Source: Folioceros fuciformis (taxonomy: Eukaryota > Anthocerotophyta > Anthocerotopsida > Anthocerotales). Taken from it: a stretch of DNA of 64,000 bases. The notes beneath the pieces are model-generated. The model was not told the origin of the DNA. It did no database searches and saw nothing but the letters and a program-made list of their open reading frames with translations. The translations under genes were made by a program, and so were the position numbers. Below, in pieces: positions 23,380-34,491 of this stretch (its first letter is position 1; each line of letters opens with the position of its first letter). The stretch covers positions 1 to 64,000 of the forward strand of contig JBNGIO010006010.1 of assembly GCA_049999805.1 (NCBI GenBank), in the 5' to 3' direction.

Positions 23380-25192
23380 ATGGCAGAAGGAGAGGCAACT
23401 GGTAGCAGCAGCCAGGAGGAAGGCTTGTACAAGCCATTCCTCTCCAAGCCCTCTACAACTTGGGATGATCCTGTCGCGATTGCTTCTCCTGATCACGGCT
23501 TCAATTACGGCACAAGGCCGTGGAAGGATATCCCGTTTCTTGTTGTCTTTGTGATTGTTTGCCTTGCCAGCATTGGACTTGGCATTTTTGCTGTTGTGAA
23601 CCACAACCCTGATTTCTTCCAAGACGTACAATTTGATCAAAACCAAACTTGTCAGGTTGTTCACAACTCCCCAGGATTGAGCAGCATTCTGGCCAAGACC
23701 GGATTGAGGGACTGGGATGACGATTTGTTTTTGACAGCTTTGATTTCTTCTGTGGTTGGGACTCTGGTTTTGAGCGTGCCGTTAGTATGGGGACTTCTGT
23801 GGCTGCTCAGGAATTACGCCAAGGAGCTTGTGTATGCAAGCTTGCCTTTCCTTTTTCTTGCCCCCGTCCTACTGAATATAACCTGGTTTGTTTATTGTCT
23901 GAATGAGACGGATTGCCAGGAAGCCTTGCTTCTTTCCTACAGAATAACTGCGTTTCTTCTCGTTTTTGTGTTCTGCGGGTTTCTGCTGTGGGTGATCTGG
24001 GCTGCCCGCAGTAGTATGGAATTGGCGATAATGGTTATTCGAACCGCATCCGAGTCTCTCAACAAGAACTTGAAGCTTTTGTTTGTGTTGCCTGGTCTGT
24101 TCTTGTCTTTTGCGGTCTTCTTCGTCGCTCTGGTGGTCTTTGCCTTTTTTGCCTATGCGAATGGTAAGGTCGTCGTTAGTTCTCCCCATGTGGACATCTC
24201 GGATCCTTGTATCTGGAAAGTGCAAGGTTGGGTGCCTGCCTACCTGGCTTTAGCTGTGTTGGCCCTCTACTGGTCCACCTCAAATATTGAAGAGATTCAA
24301 AGCTATGTGATCGCTGGTACTGTTTCTCAATGGTACTTCGCACCTGCCAACTCTCCTGTCAAGGGAGCAACAGTGAGGTCATTGAGGTAAGTCTGGGTGG
24401 ACAATACCGGTTTATCTGTGTGAGCAACATAATGCAGCTCAACTCGGTTACATGCGCTTATACTTACACACCTGCAGCCTGTTATGTTGGACAGGCATGC
24501 ATTTGGTCCTTCTTCCGGGACAATCTGCTTTGCTGGTTTGATCGTTGCCATAGTGCGGATGGTACGAGCAGCTTCTCGCAATGCACGTGGTGATCGAGGA
24601 CAAGGGCTTTTGTCAACAATTGTCCGCTGCTGTTTGGAGCTCATGTTGAGGATAGTTGAATTTGTTACCAATTTTACCATCACCTTCTCAGCCATCACTG
24701 GAGAAGATTTCTGCAAGTCAGCGCACAGGACCTATGATTTGCTGAAGAGGAACGCCTTGTCTACATTGTATGTGGACTCGGTGGCAGGAAACCTCTTGGG
24801 GTCGATTGTATTTGTGACAACAATTGTTTTCGCTGCTGTGGTGAGAAAACCAAGTGATTATCTTTCTGAACTTTGTTTACACCGAAGTCGTTGCCCATTA
24901 TTGTAATGCTGAATAGCTTCCGTCCTTCTTTCAGGTGTTTGGAGTTCTATACCTCCTGACGGATCTTGAATCAGGAGCTGCAATATCAGCTGCTTTCATA
25001 TGCTGGCTGATTCTTGCCTTTGTTCTCACTCTGTTTGCCAGGGTTCTGACAAAGACAGTGGATACAGTCTACATATGCTATGCTTTGGATAAAGACTCCG
25101 GAAACGTTTCGAAGGAGGAGGTCCATTCCGTGTACTTATTGCTCCCATCAGCGCAAAATGAGCCACCATCTCTTGCAGTGGCCCAACCTTGA
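23380..25192 (+). CDS. Choline-transporter-like (CTL/SLC44, PNS1-type) membrane protein, three exons
   Basis: CTL proteins are multi-spanning membrane proteins linked to choline or lipid traffic. Exons fit at 23380-24386, 24495-24840 and 24935-25192 and give 536 aa starting MAEGEATGSSSQEEGLYKPF. After a soluble N-terminus (about 45 residues) and a KDIPF stretch there is a first membrane segment (FLVVFVIVCLASIGLGIFAV). A lumenal loop with Cys follows, then some nine further hydrophobic segments. The family signature across exons 1-2 is GTVSQWYFAP, then GPSSGTICFAG, SITGEDFCKSA-like (AITGEDFCKSAHRTYDLLKRN), and the last segments end in VYICYALDKDSGN. The order and length match plant CTL proteins. 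The substrate cannot be told from the sequence. Confidence 0.88.
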
Positions 25193-26562
25193 ATGAACAG
25201 TGCTATCTCCCATATCCAACTACCTTGAGTTTGCGCATCTCCTGGTATCTTATGTGTGTGGGGTGGCCTGGAGCAGTGGAAGGGTTTTGAAGCGCAGGGC
25301 CGCAGGATCCCCGTTGAAGCTGCAAGAATCTGGCCTTGTGCTTAAAGGCAGCTCCCGCAATTGGCCATCTGCCTGACTATTCGGTATCAGTGTCACTTCA
25401 CCATCTTTACCGTATTGTTTCTTGCGATCTAAATAGTGTGATATGGACAGGGGAAATGGTAGAATAAGACCTGGCCTGCCTGCGGATGGTGGTGGGCTGA
25501 CTTTATTTGGTGTCCCATTTTTCCATAAAGCAGTGCACTGGTATGTGGTTGAACCTATCGAACCCCAATTATTTCAGTTCTGAAAGACAGCATTCTGTCA
25601 GGTTTTGTGGCCTAGAGAGCGCAAGGCTGCTAACTTTGAAGGTCTGGTGTCAGACAACAGCAGATACACCAGGAGTTGGTCAATTGAAAACCTAGGGTCC
25701 TTATTCAGATAAGGCCAACCCGTACGGCAGTTGCGCTACTCCGGACGAGTGTGAACCAATCTTGGAGGCTTTAGAGCGGACGATGCAAGCCAGAATGGAA
25801 GGGGCCTGGAGTCTGCAAAGGAGAAACTTGTTTGCTACTATTGCCCAACTCTGGACCAGTGTGAAGGTAGACAGAATGCATTAGACTAATGACCTTGCGA
25901 TTTGTGATATTCACCGCCTTGGAGAGGCGACTAAGTGACGTAGATAGGAACATACCATAGTGCCATAATGAGATTTGTGGATTGCCGTCATGTTTGTGGA
26001 GAAGAACTTTTCAAATTCCAGTTACAGTGTATGGCATACCTCAGCGGTCACCCGGGCATTTCTCTTCAGTATCTAATGGAATGTGCTCCTGTATTCCCTG
26101 TGCTCCTTAGTGACCAAACCTAAGAAACAGCGCACCTAGTACGACATTGACTAAACCAAAGAAACATTGGAATTTTCCTTAGCTGCGGATATCTGGTCGT
26201 GTTGCATCGGTGGCTCATGAGGATTCCGTTGCCGGCAAGCTGCCGTCGCTAGAATGGACTTTCGAGAGCAGGCCGATTCGAGGACATGTGCTGGAGGATT
26301 TGGCACTTGGCTCGCAGGCAAAGACAGGCGTGACTCGGATTGACTTGCCGAAGCATGTAGATCAAACTCGAGAGGATTTCATGCTTTGCCTGCTGCTGCA
26401 TGTCGGTTGTTGTTTTCGAGGACTCGAACAATTCTAGTCTAGTACGTTGTCAGCTAACAGCGATCTGGCTCTGATTTGTCAGCTTGGCGTGGAGGAGGCT
26501 AGATGGGCTGCAAAGCGACAAACTAAGGAGGATAAGAGTCTTAGCGAGGATAAGTCCCATCA
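25193..26562. other. Intergenic, no gene recognised
   Basis: Begins with the 3-prime region of the CTL gene. No recognisable coding sequence. The part just before 26,563 may belong to the dynein relic but I cannot align it. Confidence 0.5.
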
Positions 26563-27535
26563 GCATTGATAGCCACCATTTCTCAGTTGACTATTAAGAT
26601 ATGTGGACGCCAGGAGCCCGTGAGGCCGTTGCGGAAGTCCAGCTCGCTTAGCAAGATGTTGATGAAAATCTGGCCTGATCTAGAAACGGCAAGCTTGGTC
26701 AAGTCATGCTCACCAGTCCAAAATCGTAGCAGTACCAGTGCAATCCAGAAAATTGGGAAGGCGGTTCACACTGGTGGTCTACCGGAAGAAGAGCAGCGTG
26801 TCAATCATCCTATTCCAGGTAGCTCTCCCTTTTCTTTCCACTCTTGGTGGAAGGACGTTGCATCCGCATCCGCATCGGCATTTTTTGGTCTTGCAGAAAC
26901 AAACTCGCTTCAATGAACGGTGCTCTGGATTCATCGCAGGAGGCCAAACATTATAACGGCCACACTCAGCTTTGTGAGAGAATCAATCACACAGACCCAA
27001 AATGCACGCAAAATTCTAGGTGATGAGTGTGTCGGTAAGATGCTGCAGTTGAGTACCCACCGCCAATGCGTGACTCTCGGATATGTATTTCAGTTACACA
27101 CTACGGAAACCCCTAATTGATGCTCTGTTATTGCCTGAAGGCAATCATGCACCATGAGAACATGACCGCCTCCACAGAGGCTATGTGCAACAGTATCCTT
27201 GCTGGACAGTGTACGCCCTCTTTGCATCTAGAGTTTGTGGGTTCCCCGGCAAGTTTCCAAAAACACTTACTCCCAGCAACTTATGTACTTTGCTAGGTTC
27301 CTGATATGTGGCTGCCATACTCCTACCCAGCCCTCAAGTCTCTGTCGAGTTGGGTCGACAATCTTTCAAACGGGCCAACTTGGATAGATTTTGGAAAATC
27401 CCAATGTGCGGGAATTCCCAAATCGACCGGTTTTCTGGTCTTTTCTTCCCTCGGCTGATTTCTTGCTCTGCAGCTGTCGTGCATGAAGCATATCTGAATG
27501 TGAAAGTGAACGTCGGAAGGGTGGACAATATTATG
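26563..27535 (+). pseudogene. Rearranged partial copy of the dynein heavy chain C-terminal region
   Basis: Plus-strand sequence matches several minus-strand exons, and introns, of the dynein gene at 35.7-55 kb. 26563-26740 matches the exon near 43,470-43,640 (HFSVDY, WTPGA, SLVKSC). 26745-26960 matches the exon and intron at about 36,790-37,020 (QKIGKAVHT against QEIGKTVHT). 26960-27060 matches 36,670-36,780 (VRESITQTQN-like). 27120-27220 matches the exon at 36,500-36,620. 27335-27530 matches 36,220-36,410 (SWVDNLS, SGLFFP) and runs into the same intron. Roughly 6.4 kb of gene sequence is missing between the first and second block. Stops and frameshifts are numerous. Retained introns show copying at DNA level, not through RNA. 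Confidence 0.88.
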
Positions 27536-28173
27536 GAGTTACAGAGATCAGATTGTAAGGCTTCAGAGTTTTGGGCTATTTTCGGATCTCCCGCACATGA
27601 AGTACCCATCGTGCAGAAGGGTGACCGATGCGACCCGAAACCAAAACGTCTTGCTCGACCGTGCCGAAGCATCCTAGATCTAGCTAGTCATTCTTACATC
27701 TCTCCTGACTGCTGTATCGAAGCCTGGCAGTCCCGACGTCTGCAGTCGCTACAAGCTAACCGCGTAAGGAGTTGTCTGTAGACAAATCATTCCCCGGCTC
27801 CATGCCATCCCACTTTCACCGAACTACAAACTTCAAAACATATGCATATTAATCGTTGCAGGTAAACAGACTTGAACCACCTCCCGCACACGTAATAGAC
27901 TTACCAAAAACAAAACGTTCTGGGCCCTCTGGACATAGCTCTGATCTCTAACATGGTAGACTACCCTAGGGCTCTGCTCAATTCTTCTGAGGCCTGAGAA
28001 AACAGGCCCAGGAAAAGAATAACCTAATGTCAGAACAGTAGAACATCATAAATTATATATCCTCTGAAAAGGAAGAACCCAAAAATGGCAGAAAAGTAAA
28101 ACCTCGTACATAAATAGTAGACTGCCAGACCAGCCGAAAACCTTTTGTGAACACTGAGAACAACCAAACCACG
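27536..28173. other. Intergenic, nothing recognised
   Basis: No coding sequence or repeat that I can support. Confidence 0.5.
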
Positions 28174-28599
28174 TCAACGGGCAAAGACTTCCGCATGAGG
28201 ACGTCGAATCCAAGTCATGGGAGTGAAAGGAATCAGGGAGTCGAAGTTCTCCATGTGGCGGGGATGGTTCAGATAGTTCCAGGTCTTNNNNNNNNNNTTG
28301 CATACAAGCATACAGGCAATGTAATCCTTGGGACCCAATCTCTTCACCACCTCACAAAGCACATTTTGGTTGAGGTCTCTCCACCTGTTCTCCTCCATCC
28401 TCAATCGAGTATTGTTCTGTATTCCACTGTCACTCTCTGTGCCATTGTTCTGTCTTCCACCAACCTTCCTTTTGGGTGCGTTCATCCATATATAGAGAGT
28501 CTTCCGATGACGCCAATCCTTAGAATGTGACATGATGATGTTCGCTTGTGCCACCAACCCACTCAACTTAAGCTTGTCTGCGCCGCCAACCCAGTGCAC
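28174..28599 (-). pseudogene. F-box protein fragment interrupted by an assembly gap
   Basis: The minus-strand frame contains ENRWRDLNQNVLCEVVKRLG followed by PKDYIACMLVC, a good match to the F-box consensus used to bind SKP1, and after the gap KTWNYLNHP. F-box proteins are substrate receptors of SCF ubiquitin ligases. The gap at 28288-28297 falls immediately after the Val-Cys of the motif, so it may hide sequence or a misjoin. I see no downstream LRR, kelch or other substrate domain; the frame ends soon after. It could be the 5-prime part of a gene or a fragment carried by repeats. Confidence 0.55.
28288..28297. other. Assembly gap (10 N) inside the F-box fragment
   Basis: Ten Ns. Unlike three other gaps in this window, the flanks are not duplicated. 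Confidence 0.95.
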
Positions 28600-28702
28600 T
28601 AGAACTCAGAACCCTCTCCCAAAACCCTCTCCCGTGTACTCAGAACCCTGTATCGTTTCAATCGCCTCATGTGACACTATCATCCCTACTAGGGCAAAAT
28701 AT

Positions 28703-28980
28703 GGGTTAAGAACATGACGTGTATGTATATGTACTGCATCTAGATGCAACAGGGGGCCTGCTCAAATATGCTCTAGGGTTAAGAACATGACGTATATGTA
28801 TATGTACTGCATCTAATTGCAACAGGGGGCATGACACCATTCCTGTTCTCTTGCTTATTGTTTCGACGGCCGCACCCAACACTTTCACCTCCTTAGGGCA
28901 AAACATGTTCTAGGGTTAAGGGCATGATGTGTATGCATATGTACTGTATCTAGATGCAACACGAGGCATGACACTATTTG
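28703..28980. repeat. Dispersed-tandem repeat, three copies
   Basis: A unit reading ggttaagaacatgacgtgta, then tatgtactgcatctagatgcaacag, recurs near 28,705, 28,778 and 28,914 with increasing divergence. Confidence 0.8.
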
Positions 28981-29526
28981 AGTTTAATGTGTGTGTCTGT
29001 GCGGTGCCAAGTTGTGCATATCTTGAGTTAGATTTAAGTAAAAAACTAGTTTGTTAGATTTAAGCCATCTACATATAATTTGGGATGCTATCATTCTACT
29101 TTTTTTTAAGGGCTGATATCGTTATGCAAATATAGTCCACCTATGTATGGGTTGTTTATGCAATATATCATTCATAAGTTGAATAAAAGATGGTATATGT
29201 TATTCAAATGAGATGAAAAATGTCGCATCAAATGTGTAAGACATCTAATTATTTGCCTTAAATTGATACCATTTGCAGACATATGATTTGTATATGCTAG
29301 TTAATTATCATGAAACCAAATATGTAAAGATCTAGATAATGAATATTTTATTTAAAGATGAGATGCTAGGTATTTAGGTATTAAGATGCAAAAGAGGAAG
29401 AGAGTATTTTATCTAAAGAGTTGAAAAATCTCATCTACCCTAAATAAGAGAAGGAAAGAACCCCAGACAGCCCCAAAAACCAAGAGGGGGCCTAGCCCTT
29501 ATGGATACCAATACCGCAAATAGCCA
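28981..29526. other. AT-rich intergenic stretch
   Basis: AT-rich DNA without coding potential. Nothing recognised. Confidence 0.5.
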
Positions 29527-29757
29527 CAACTCCTAAGACATCATGATTGGAGATAGTGGAGGGCCCACCTAAAAATAAAGCCGATGATGCCTCTGGACGC
29601 AAGTAGGCACTCCTAAGACATCATAATTAGAGATAGTGGAGGGCCTACCTAAAAATAAAGCCGATGATTCCTCTGGACGCAAGTAGGCACTCCTAAGACA
29701 TCATAATTAGAGATAGTGGAGGGCCTGCCTAAAAATAAGCCGATGATGCCTCTGAAT
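29527..29757. repeat. Tandem repeat, three copies of about 82 bp
   Basis: Three units starting cactcctaagacatcat and containing gatagtggagggcc, near 29,527, 29,608 and 29,690. They are over 90 percent alike by eye. Confidence 0.85.
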
Positions 29758-32268
29758 TTGCACACTTTGTAAAGCAATGAAAACGCGCTGCACAAAAGAA
29801 GCCACCATTAAAGAAAGGGGGAGAAACCCATTCTTGTGATTGTGATAAGACTTTGCATAATCCTTGATAAGTCTTGAGAAGTCCTTGCCCATGGCCCCAT
29901 GGGCCTCAAGAGTAAGGGGGATAATAATGTGACTATCCTACATAGGAGCAACAGCAAACGAGCTTTTGTTGAAGACCCAACTGACTAGCTGCAACAGCTC
30001 ACACCACTTATCGAATAGACACACCCGACCACCATCCCTGCTCAATCGTTGTACCTCCTCACTCACCTGCACCTACACATGCTCACAAGACTTACCACAC
30101 ACGAGAACAAGAGTAACAATGAGATGAAATTTGATCAATCATGCTCACAAGACTTAGCACACATGAGAACAAGAGTAANNNNNNNNNNTGATCAATCATG
30201 CTCACAAGACTTAGCACACATGAGAACAAGAGTAAAAATGAGATGAAATCTGATCAATCTGTAACAAAGAAAACTACTGTTGTACCTTTGTGCATTTCCT
30301 TAGCTTTGCTCTCAACAGTAATAAACTAGTAAATGCAGATTCCTATCTCCAAAAATGCCTTGAAGGATCACCCTGCCAAGGTTAGACATGTTGACTAATC
30401 ACAACCTCTTCGTGGTCTTATTTTCACATACAAGGGCAGAATCTTACGAGATTAGCCTCAAACTTTCATGATTTTGAGAGATTGACGCAGGAGCTATCTA
30501 TAATCCTCACAGGAGCTATCTATAATCCTCACCTAAGTTGAAGGAGTAGACTCTCTTCTATTAGAAGGCCTCAACTTCAATATTGATGGCAGTTGAGAAA
30601 AGCTTTCTTGCATCCTAATTCACACACGCAAGTTTGGTCAGAGGATGAGGATTCACCTTATCAAGGTGATAAGAACCTACCTTCACTCCATTTCAAAGCA
30701 AACGGAACAAAAGTGTTGTGGATACCCTACTACACTTAGCTCATTGCAAGTAATTTTGAAGTTAATCATAGTGTTGAAGTGATAAAGGATTGCATGGAGA
30801 CTTTGAACTCAGACATTTAAATTATTTATAATGGAGTTGACGCTATTAGCATGTAGCAATACCTTGCACAAAATTTACCTGTACAACCTGTTGCAGCTTT
30901 GTATTTGGATTCCTTGGTGCCCACTCGTGAAAGATTGGTTACTAAACCTCTTTGATCTCTTCAAGATTTGAAGGGTTGTTGTAGCCATACCCATCAATGT
31001 TGCTAAATCCTATGATTCTTTGTGGCGCCTATTGGATGGGTTGTACAGGTGTACAAATTTGTTGTTGATGAGCTAATTAGTTTATCCCTTCAGCACCTTT
31101 TTAGGTCTCATGCATCTTGTTGGTGCTCTAATAAACAATTGTTAGTTAGATTCATGTGACATTTTTTAGGGTTTAATCATTTATAGGAGTTCACCATTCA
31201 TGATTTGGTTTTTGGTTTTTTGTCAATATCTCTACTAGTGCCTTTTCACTTTAAGCACGTTTTGTCTTACTTGTTCACACCACAAGAGTCTAGCATGTTC
31301 TTTGATCCCTCCTTTTGGTTAAACCACGACACTCGTTTATCTCTGTGGTCACAAAAGTAGGTATTGGGAATCAACGGTGACTGAAAGGAAAGGAGACAAC
31401 TTAACTAGGGAGACTAATGGGAAGGGACGATAGTGGAGACAAACCAAGAAAAGGGTACTTCAATCAAGTCGTATCCGGCTCGAGTATGTTTGGACAACGA
31501 CCGGGGTGGGAAGATGGCTTACTTGTTTGAGTATCAATACTTTTCGGGCTAGACGATGTGCAGTGAGGTATAAGAGGGAAAAAGGGGAAGAGAATGGGGC
31601 GTCAAAGGTCACAAGGAGTAAGAGGTAGCGATAGAAGAGCACGAGGGAACTAGGTTGCGGTGTTTTCGGAGGTCTATGGTGAAGGAAGTATCAGGACGGA
31701 TGTCGGGGTGAGGAAGTGTGCAAGGAGATTGCGACATGGGGAGGGGTGCAAGGTGATACACGCCTCTAGCTGGGTGTTGGTCCTGCATCGAGATAGGGTA
31801 TGGTCCGAGGAAGGCACACGAGGGTGGCAAGTGTCGAAGCGGGGGGAGGGGGGGGAGAAGAAAGAAAGGAAGAATTCAAATCCTTGTGGGCCAAGAATGA
31901 GAAGGGGTCATGAAGCACAGGATCAGGGTTACCCAAGTACCTTTTGGAAGTGGTAATCTCACTAGCATGGCCAAGAGCTTTGCAGACGTTGCAGTAGTAC
32001 TCCCAAAGTCCGTTCTATACTATTTTAGGCCACTATCATCCACCCACTTGACCGGCGGGAATGAAAGTTGATAAATAAATAAAATTGATTGATATATTAT
32101 GTACGCACAAAATGATAATTGTTGCCATTTGCCGAGTGGTCCTCCACTTGGGTGGAGGGACCACCGATTCTAGTGGTCGCAGAGCCTTGTGCTTCCGGGC
32201 TGGGGTGGACTTGTTATGAAGCTAAGGGTAGAGTGGGCTCCATTTAATCTATTCTAACGGCTTCTTCT
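29758..32268. other. Repeat-rich region without recognisable genes
   Basis: Contains a local duplication near 30,127-30,234 that spans a gap, a short direct repeat caggagctatctataatcctca near 30,488-30,530, and purine-rich stretches near 31,840. I recognise no protein family in either strand. Confidence 0.5.
30179..30188. other. Assembly gap (10 N) with identical 47-bp flanks
   Basis: The 47 bases before the gap (30132-30178) are repeated exactly after it (30189-30235). Confidence 0.95.
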
Positions 32269-32825
32269 TCATTCGACTATGTTATAGGTAAGGCAATAGG
32301 CTGGGTAGGGAGCTGCNNNNNNNNNNCATTCGACTATGTTATAGGTAAGGCAATAGGCTGGGTAGGGAGCTGCACCTATTGAGTGGTCAGAGGAACCGTC
32401 TTCTTGCGTGCCTATGAGGTAGGGGCTAGATTTTGAGCCAACAAGGTTAAAGATTGCATTCGGCAACTGCAAACTGTTCCACCTCCATTAACATGTTTAA
32501 GTGTCCCCAAATGTGATAGAGAAATGGGAACAGTGAGGAATGTGGGGTTTCTCCTGCAGCAACCTCTTAACATTGGATTGAATTTAATGTTCCACTACCT
32601 TGCCCCAATCTACATGGGAGCCCTATGCCAATCTGTAGAGGAGCATAAGAACTTCATGCGTGATGTGGTCCGTCTTTGAAACTAGCAACAAGTTGACGAT
32701 CAACCAAGCTAGTACCCCAATCCTCAAGTCAAGGATATCATAGATTGACCACCCTTTTGTAGTCTTGAAAGCTCCATCCGACAGAAGAGCCTTACCCGAT
32801 TCCTTGACCAACACTTTTCTCTAGT
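32269..32825 (-). pseudogene. Degenerate coding relic, probably transposon-derived
   Basis: Reading the minus strand from about 32,825 gives a protein-like stretch (LLSDGAFKTTKGWSIYDILD, then LRIGVLAWLIVNLLL and HITHEVLMLLYRLA). It continues after stops into LPNAIFNLVG and YLIGTQEDGSSD. It resembles a repeated plant transposon-associated open frame, but I cannot name the family. Stops and a gap at 32317-32326 break it. Confidence 0.4.
32317..32326. other. Assembly gap (10 N) with identical 47-bp flanks
   Basis: 32270-32316 and 32327-32373 are identical. Confidence 0.95.
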
Positions 32826-33765
32826 GAGAATTAAGATATAGCTGGCTCTTCTTCATTGCAAGCTGCCGAAAAGACATCCCTCATCTGTATGGTCCATAGA
32901 GGGGGTTGGCCCGCATGGTCCATAGAGGGGGTTGGCCCGCATCTGCGTGGAGTTTTGCCTTCCCTTCTCTCATAGCCAGAGGTTTCCTACAGGCTCACGC
33001 CACCACTATTGATTGAATGTTCTAGGAAAGCTAGAACAACCCCAACTATCATTGTTCCACCCAATCCCTTGCCACCTTTAGCCACGGAGAAAGGTTGGGA
33101 TAGGCGAGATTTGAATGTTGTCTTCATTGATTCTCCGCGGAATCATTCAAGCACCATCTGCACAAGGGAGCAGCAAATAGGAGAGATGAGAGATAACGAA
33201 GGAGCAAAAAGGAGTGGAGAACAAGAGGGAGTCACAAATTTGCCTTCACTTGTGACGTCAAAAGCTGGGAAGCTATAGCGGCAAAGATGTTGGGAGACAT
33301 AGGTGCTCAAAGTTATTAGAGTTGCAAGAGCTGGGCGAGGTGAGGATATGATCCTTGGCATTCTGCAGCGTAAAGCTCCTATGTTGCTGAGCTGTTTGAT
33401 GACTCAACCATCCTGTGGCGCTTTGCTTGCTCGTACTGCCCCTATAAGTACTAACATGGGTTCGATCCTTGCTCGTACTGCCCCTATCAGTACTAACATG
33501 GGTTCGATCGTAAGCCACCTCAGTGACACCTGCAAGTTGGCGGGTTCGGACTAGTCCATCCTACATGTTGTTAGTCCAAAGAATGCGACAAAGTCCAAAA
33601 TCAAAGGTAAGATTGAAATGAAAAACAAAAAAACAAAGTCTTACCTCCCCTTGATTTGCATGTTCAAGCTGGGTGTGGTAATTTGCTATCTCATGCACTT
33701 TCTCTATTATGTGCAGCACTAGTTTATCTTCAAGGTTAATAAAGCCTTTATCGACTTTCGTTGCC
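32826..33765. other. Intergenic with short repeats
   Basis: Contains a tandem copy of ggtccatagagggggttggc near 32,890-32,935 and the 42-bp repeat listed next. No gene recognised. Confidence 0.5.
33429..33512. repeat. 42-bp tandem repeat, two copies
   Basis: Two nearly identical units beginning gctcgtactgcccctat and containing catgggttcgatc. The ggttcgatc core resembles a tRNA T-loop, but no tRNA folds around it. Confidence 0.85.
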
Positions 33766-34491
33766 ATGGGAGAAGATGTGCAAGTGCATCATTAGGTGGA
33801 GGTGCGGAGTGGGAAACTATGATCTCTTAGTTATGAAAGTAACTAAAGGCTATGACACAAGCCCCTTGAACACTCAAATGGATGAAGAAATGCTAAGCAA
33901 TATGCTTGCAAGCTTGGAGAAGAACACCATGTGTATTGAGTTTTGATTTGTTGTGATGCATGTGGTGGAGGCTACATTAGTAGAAAGGCTCTACGCAAAT
34001 ACTATAAAGAGAGGGTGTATGGTATCCTTTGTTTGAGACAACTTGCACAATGAGAGAGATGGGTTAGAGACCATGGAAGACATCATTGTGGCTTGTATGT
34101 GCGAAGAGAGTAGTGGTAAAGAACAAATGTCCATGCTCACAAGTGCAAAGTAGGGGTCTTTTAACAATGGGAGGTCCGTGATTGCGCAGGACATTGCAGT
34201 GAAGAAACATGTGTACCTATCATTGGACAAGTGGGTGATATACCCATATCATAGGCNNNNNNNNNNTGTGTACCTATCATTGGACAAGTGGGTGATATAC
34301 CCATATCATAGGCCTTTAGAACTAATGGCCAAGCTTGTATTAGCTTTTAGTAAGTAAGCGGATTGGGTTGTGGATGCATGCTCTAGTAGTGGTACCACTG
34401 TTATGGTAGCTTTGGTTAATAGGAAAAATCATATTGCCATAGAAGTGGATGCTAGATGTGCAGCATACATTCCTCAATGCATCAACATATA
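33766..34491 (+). pseudogene. DNA N4/N6-methyltransferase-like relic
   Basis: One plus-strand frame, broken only by stop codons and one gap, reads GVGNYDLLVMKVTKGYDTSP (position and flanks of a motif IV, DPPY-type loop), later HRPLELMAKLVLAFSK, then WVVDACSSSGTTVMVALVNR and NHIAIEVDARCAAYI. The last part matches motif I of DNA methylases (Asp-x-[Cys/Phe]-x-Gly-Ser-Gly-Thr-Thr, with Ser for the first Gly), preceded by the Lys/Arg-Pro-x-x-Leu motif of the same families. Motif IV before motif I is the beta-type order. Stops occur at about 33,943, 34,036, 34,150 and 34,357. The DPP residues are not conserved. This is a dead copy; its source could be a host gene family or a mobile element. Confidence 0.6.
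34257..34266. other. Assembly gap (10 N) with identical 47-bp flanks
   Basis: 34210-34256 and 34267-34313 are identical. The gap sits in the methyltransferase-like relic and duplicates a piece of its frame. Confidence 0.95.

Noticed and set aside
27308-27781. 157-codon plus-strand frame as a possible gene
   Set aside because: Part of it (RFSGLFFP, then SCSAAVVHEAYLNV) matches dynein exon and intron sequence at 36.2-36.4 kb, so it is part of the duplicated relic.
33429-33512. Twice-repeated ggttcgatc, resembling the T-arm of a tRNA gene
   Set aside because: No acceptor stem, D-arm or anticodon arm pairs around either copy; it is part of a 42-bp tandem repeat.
33766-34491. Bacterial contamination as the source of the methyltransferase-like frame
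   Set aside because: The sequence is AT-rich, full of stops and embedded in plant repeats on both sides without a composition break; a resident relic is likelier.
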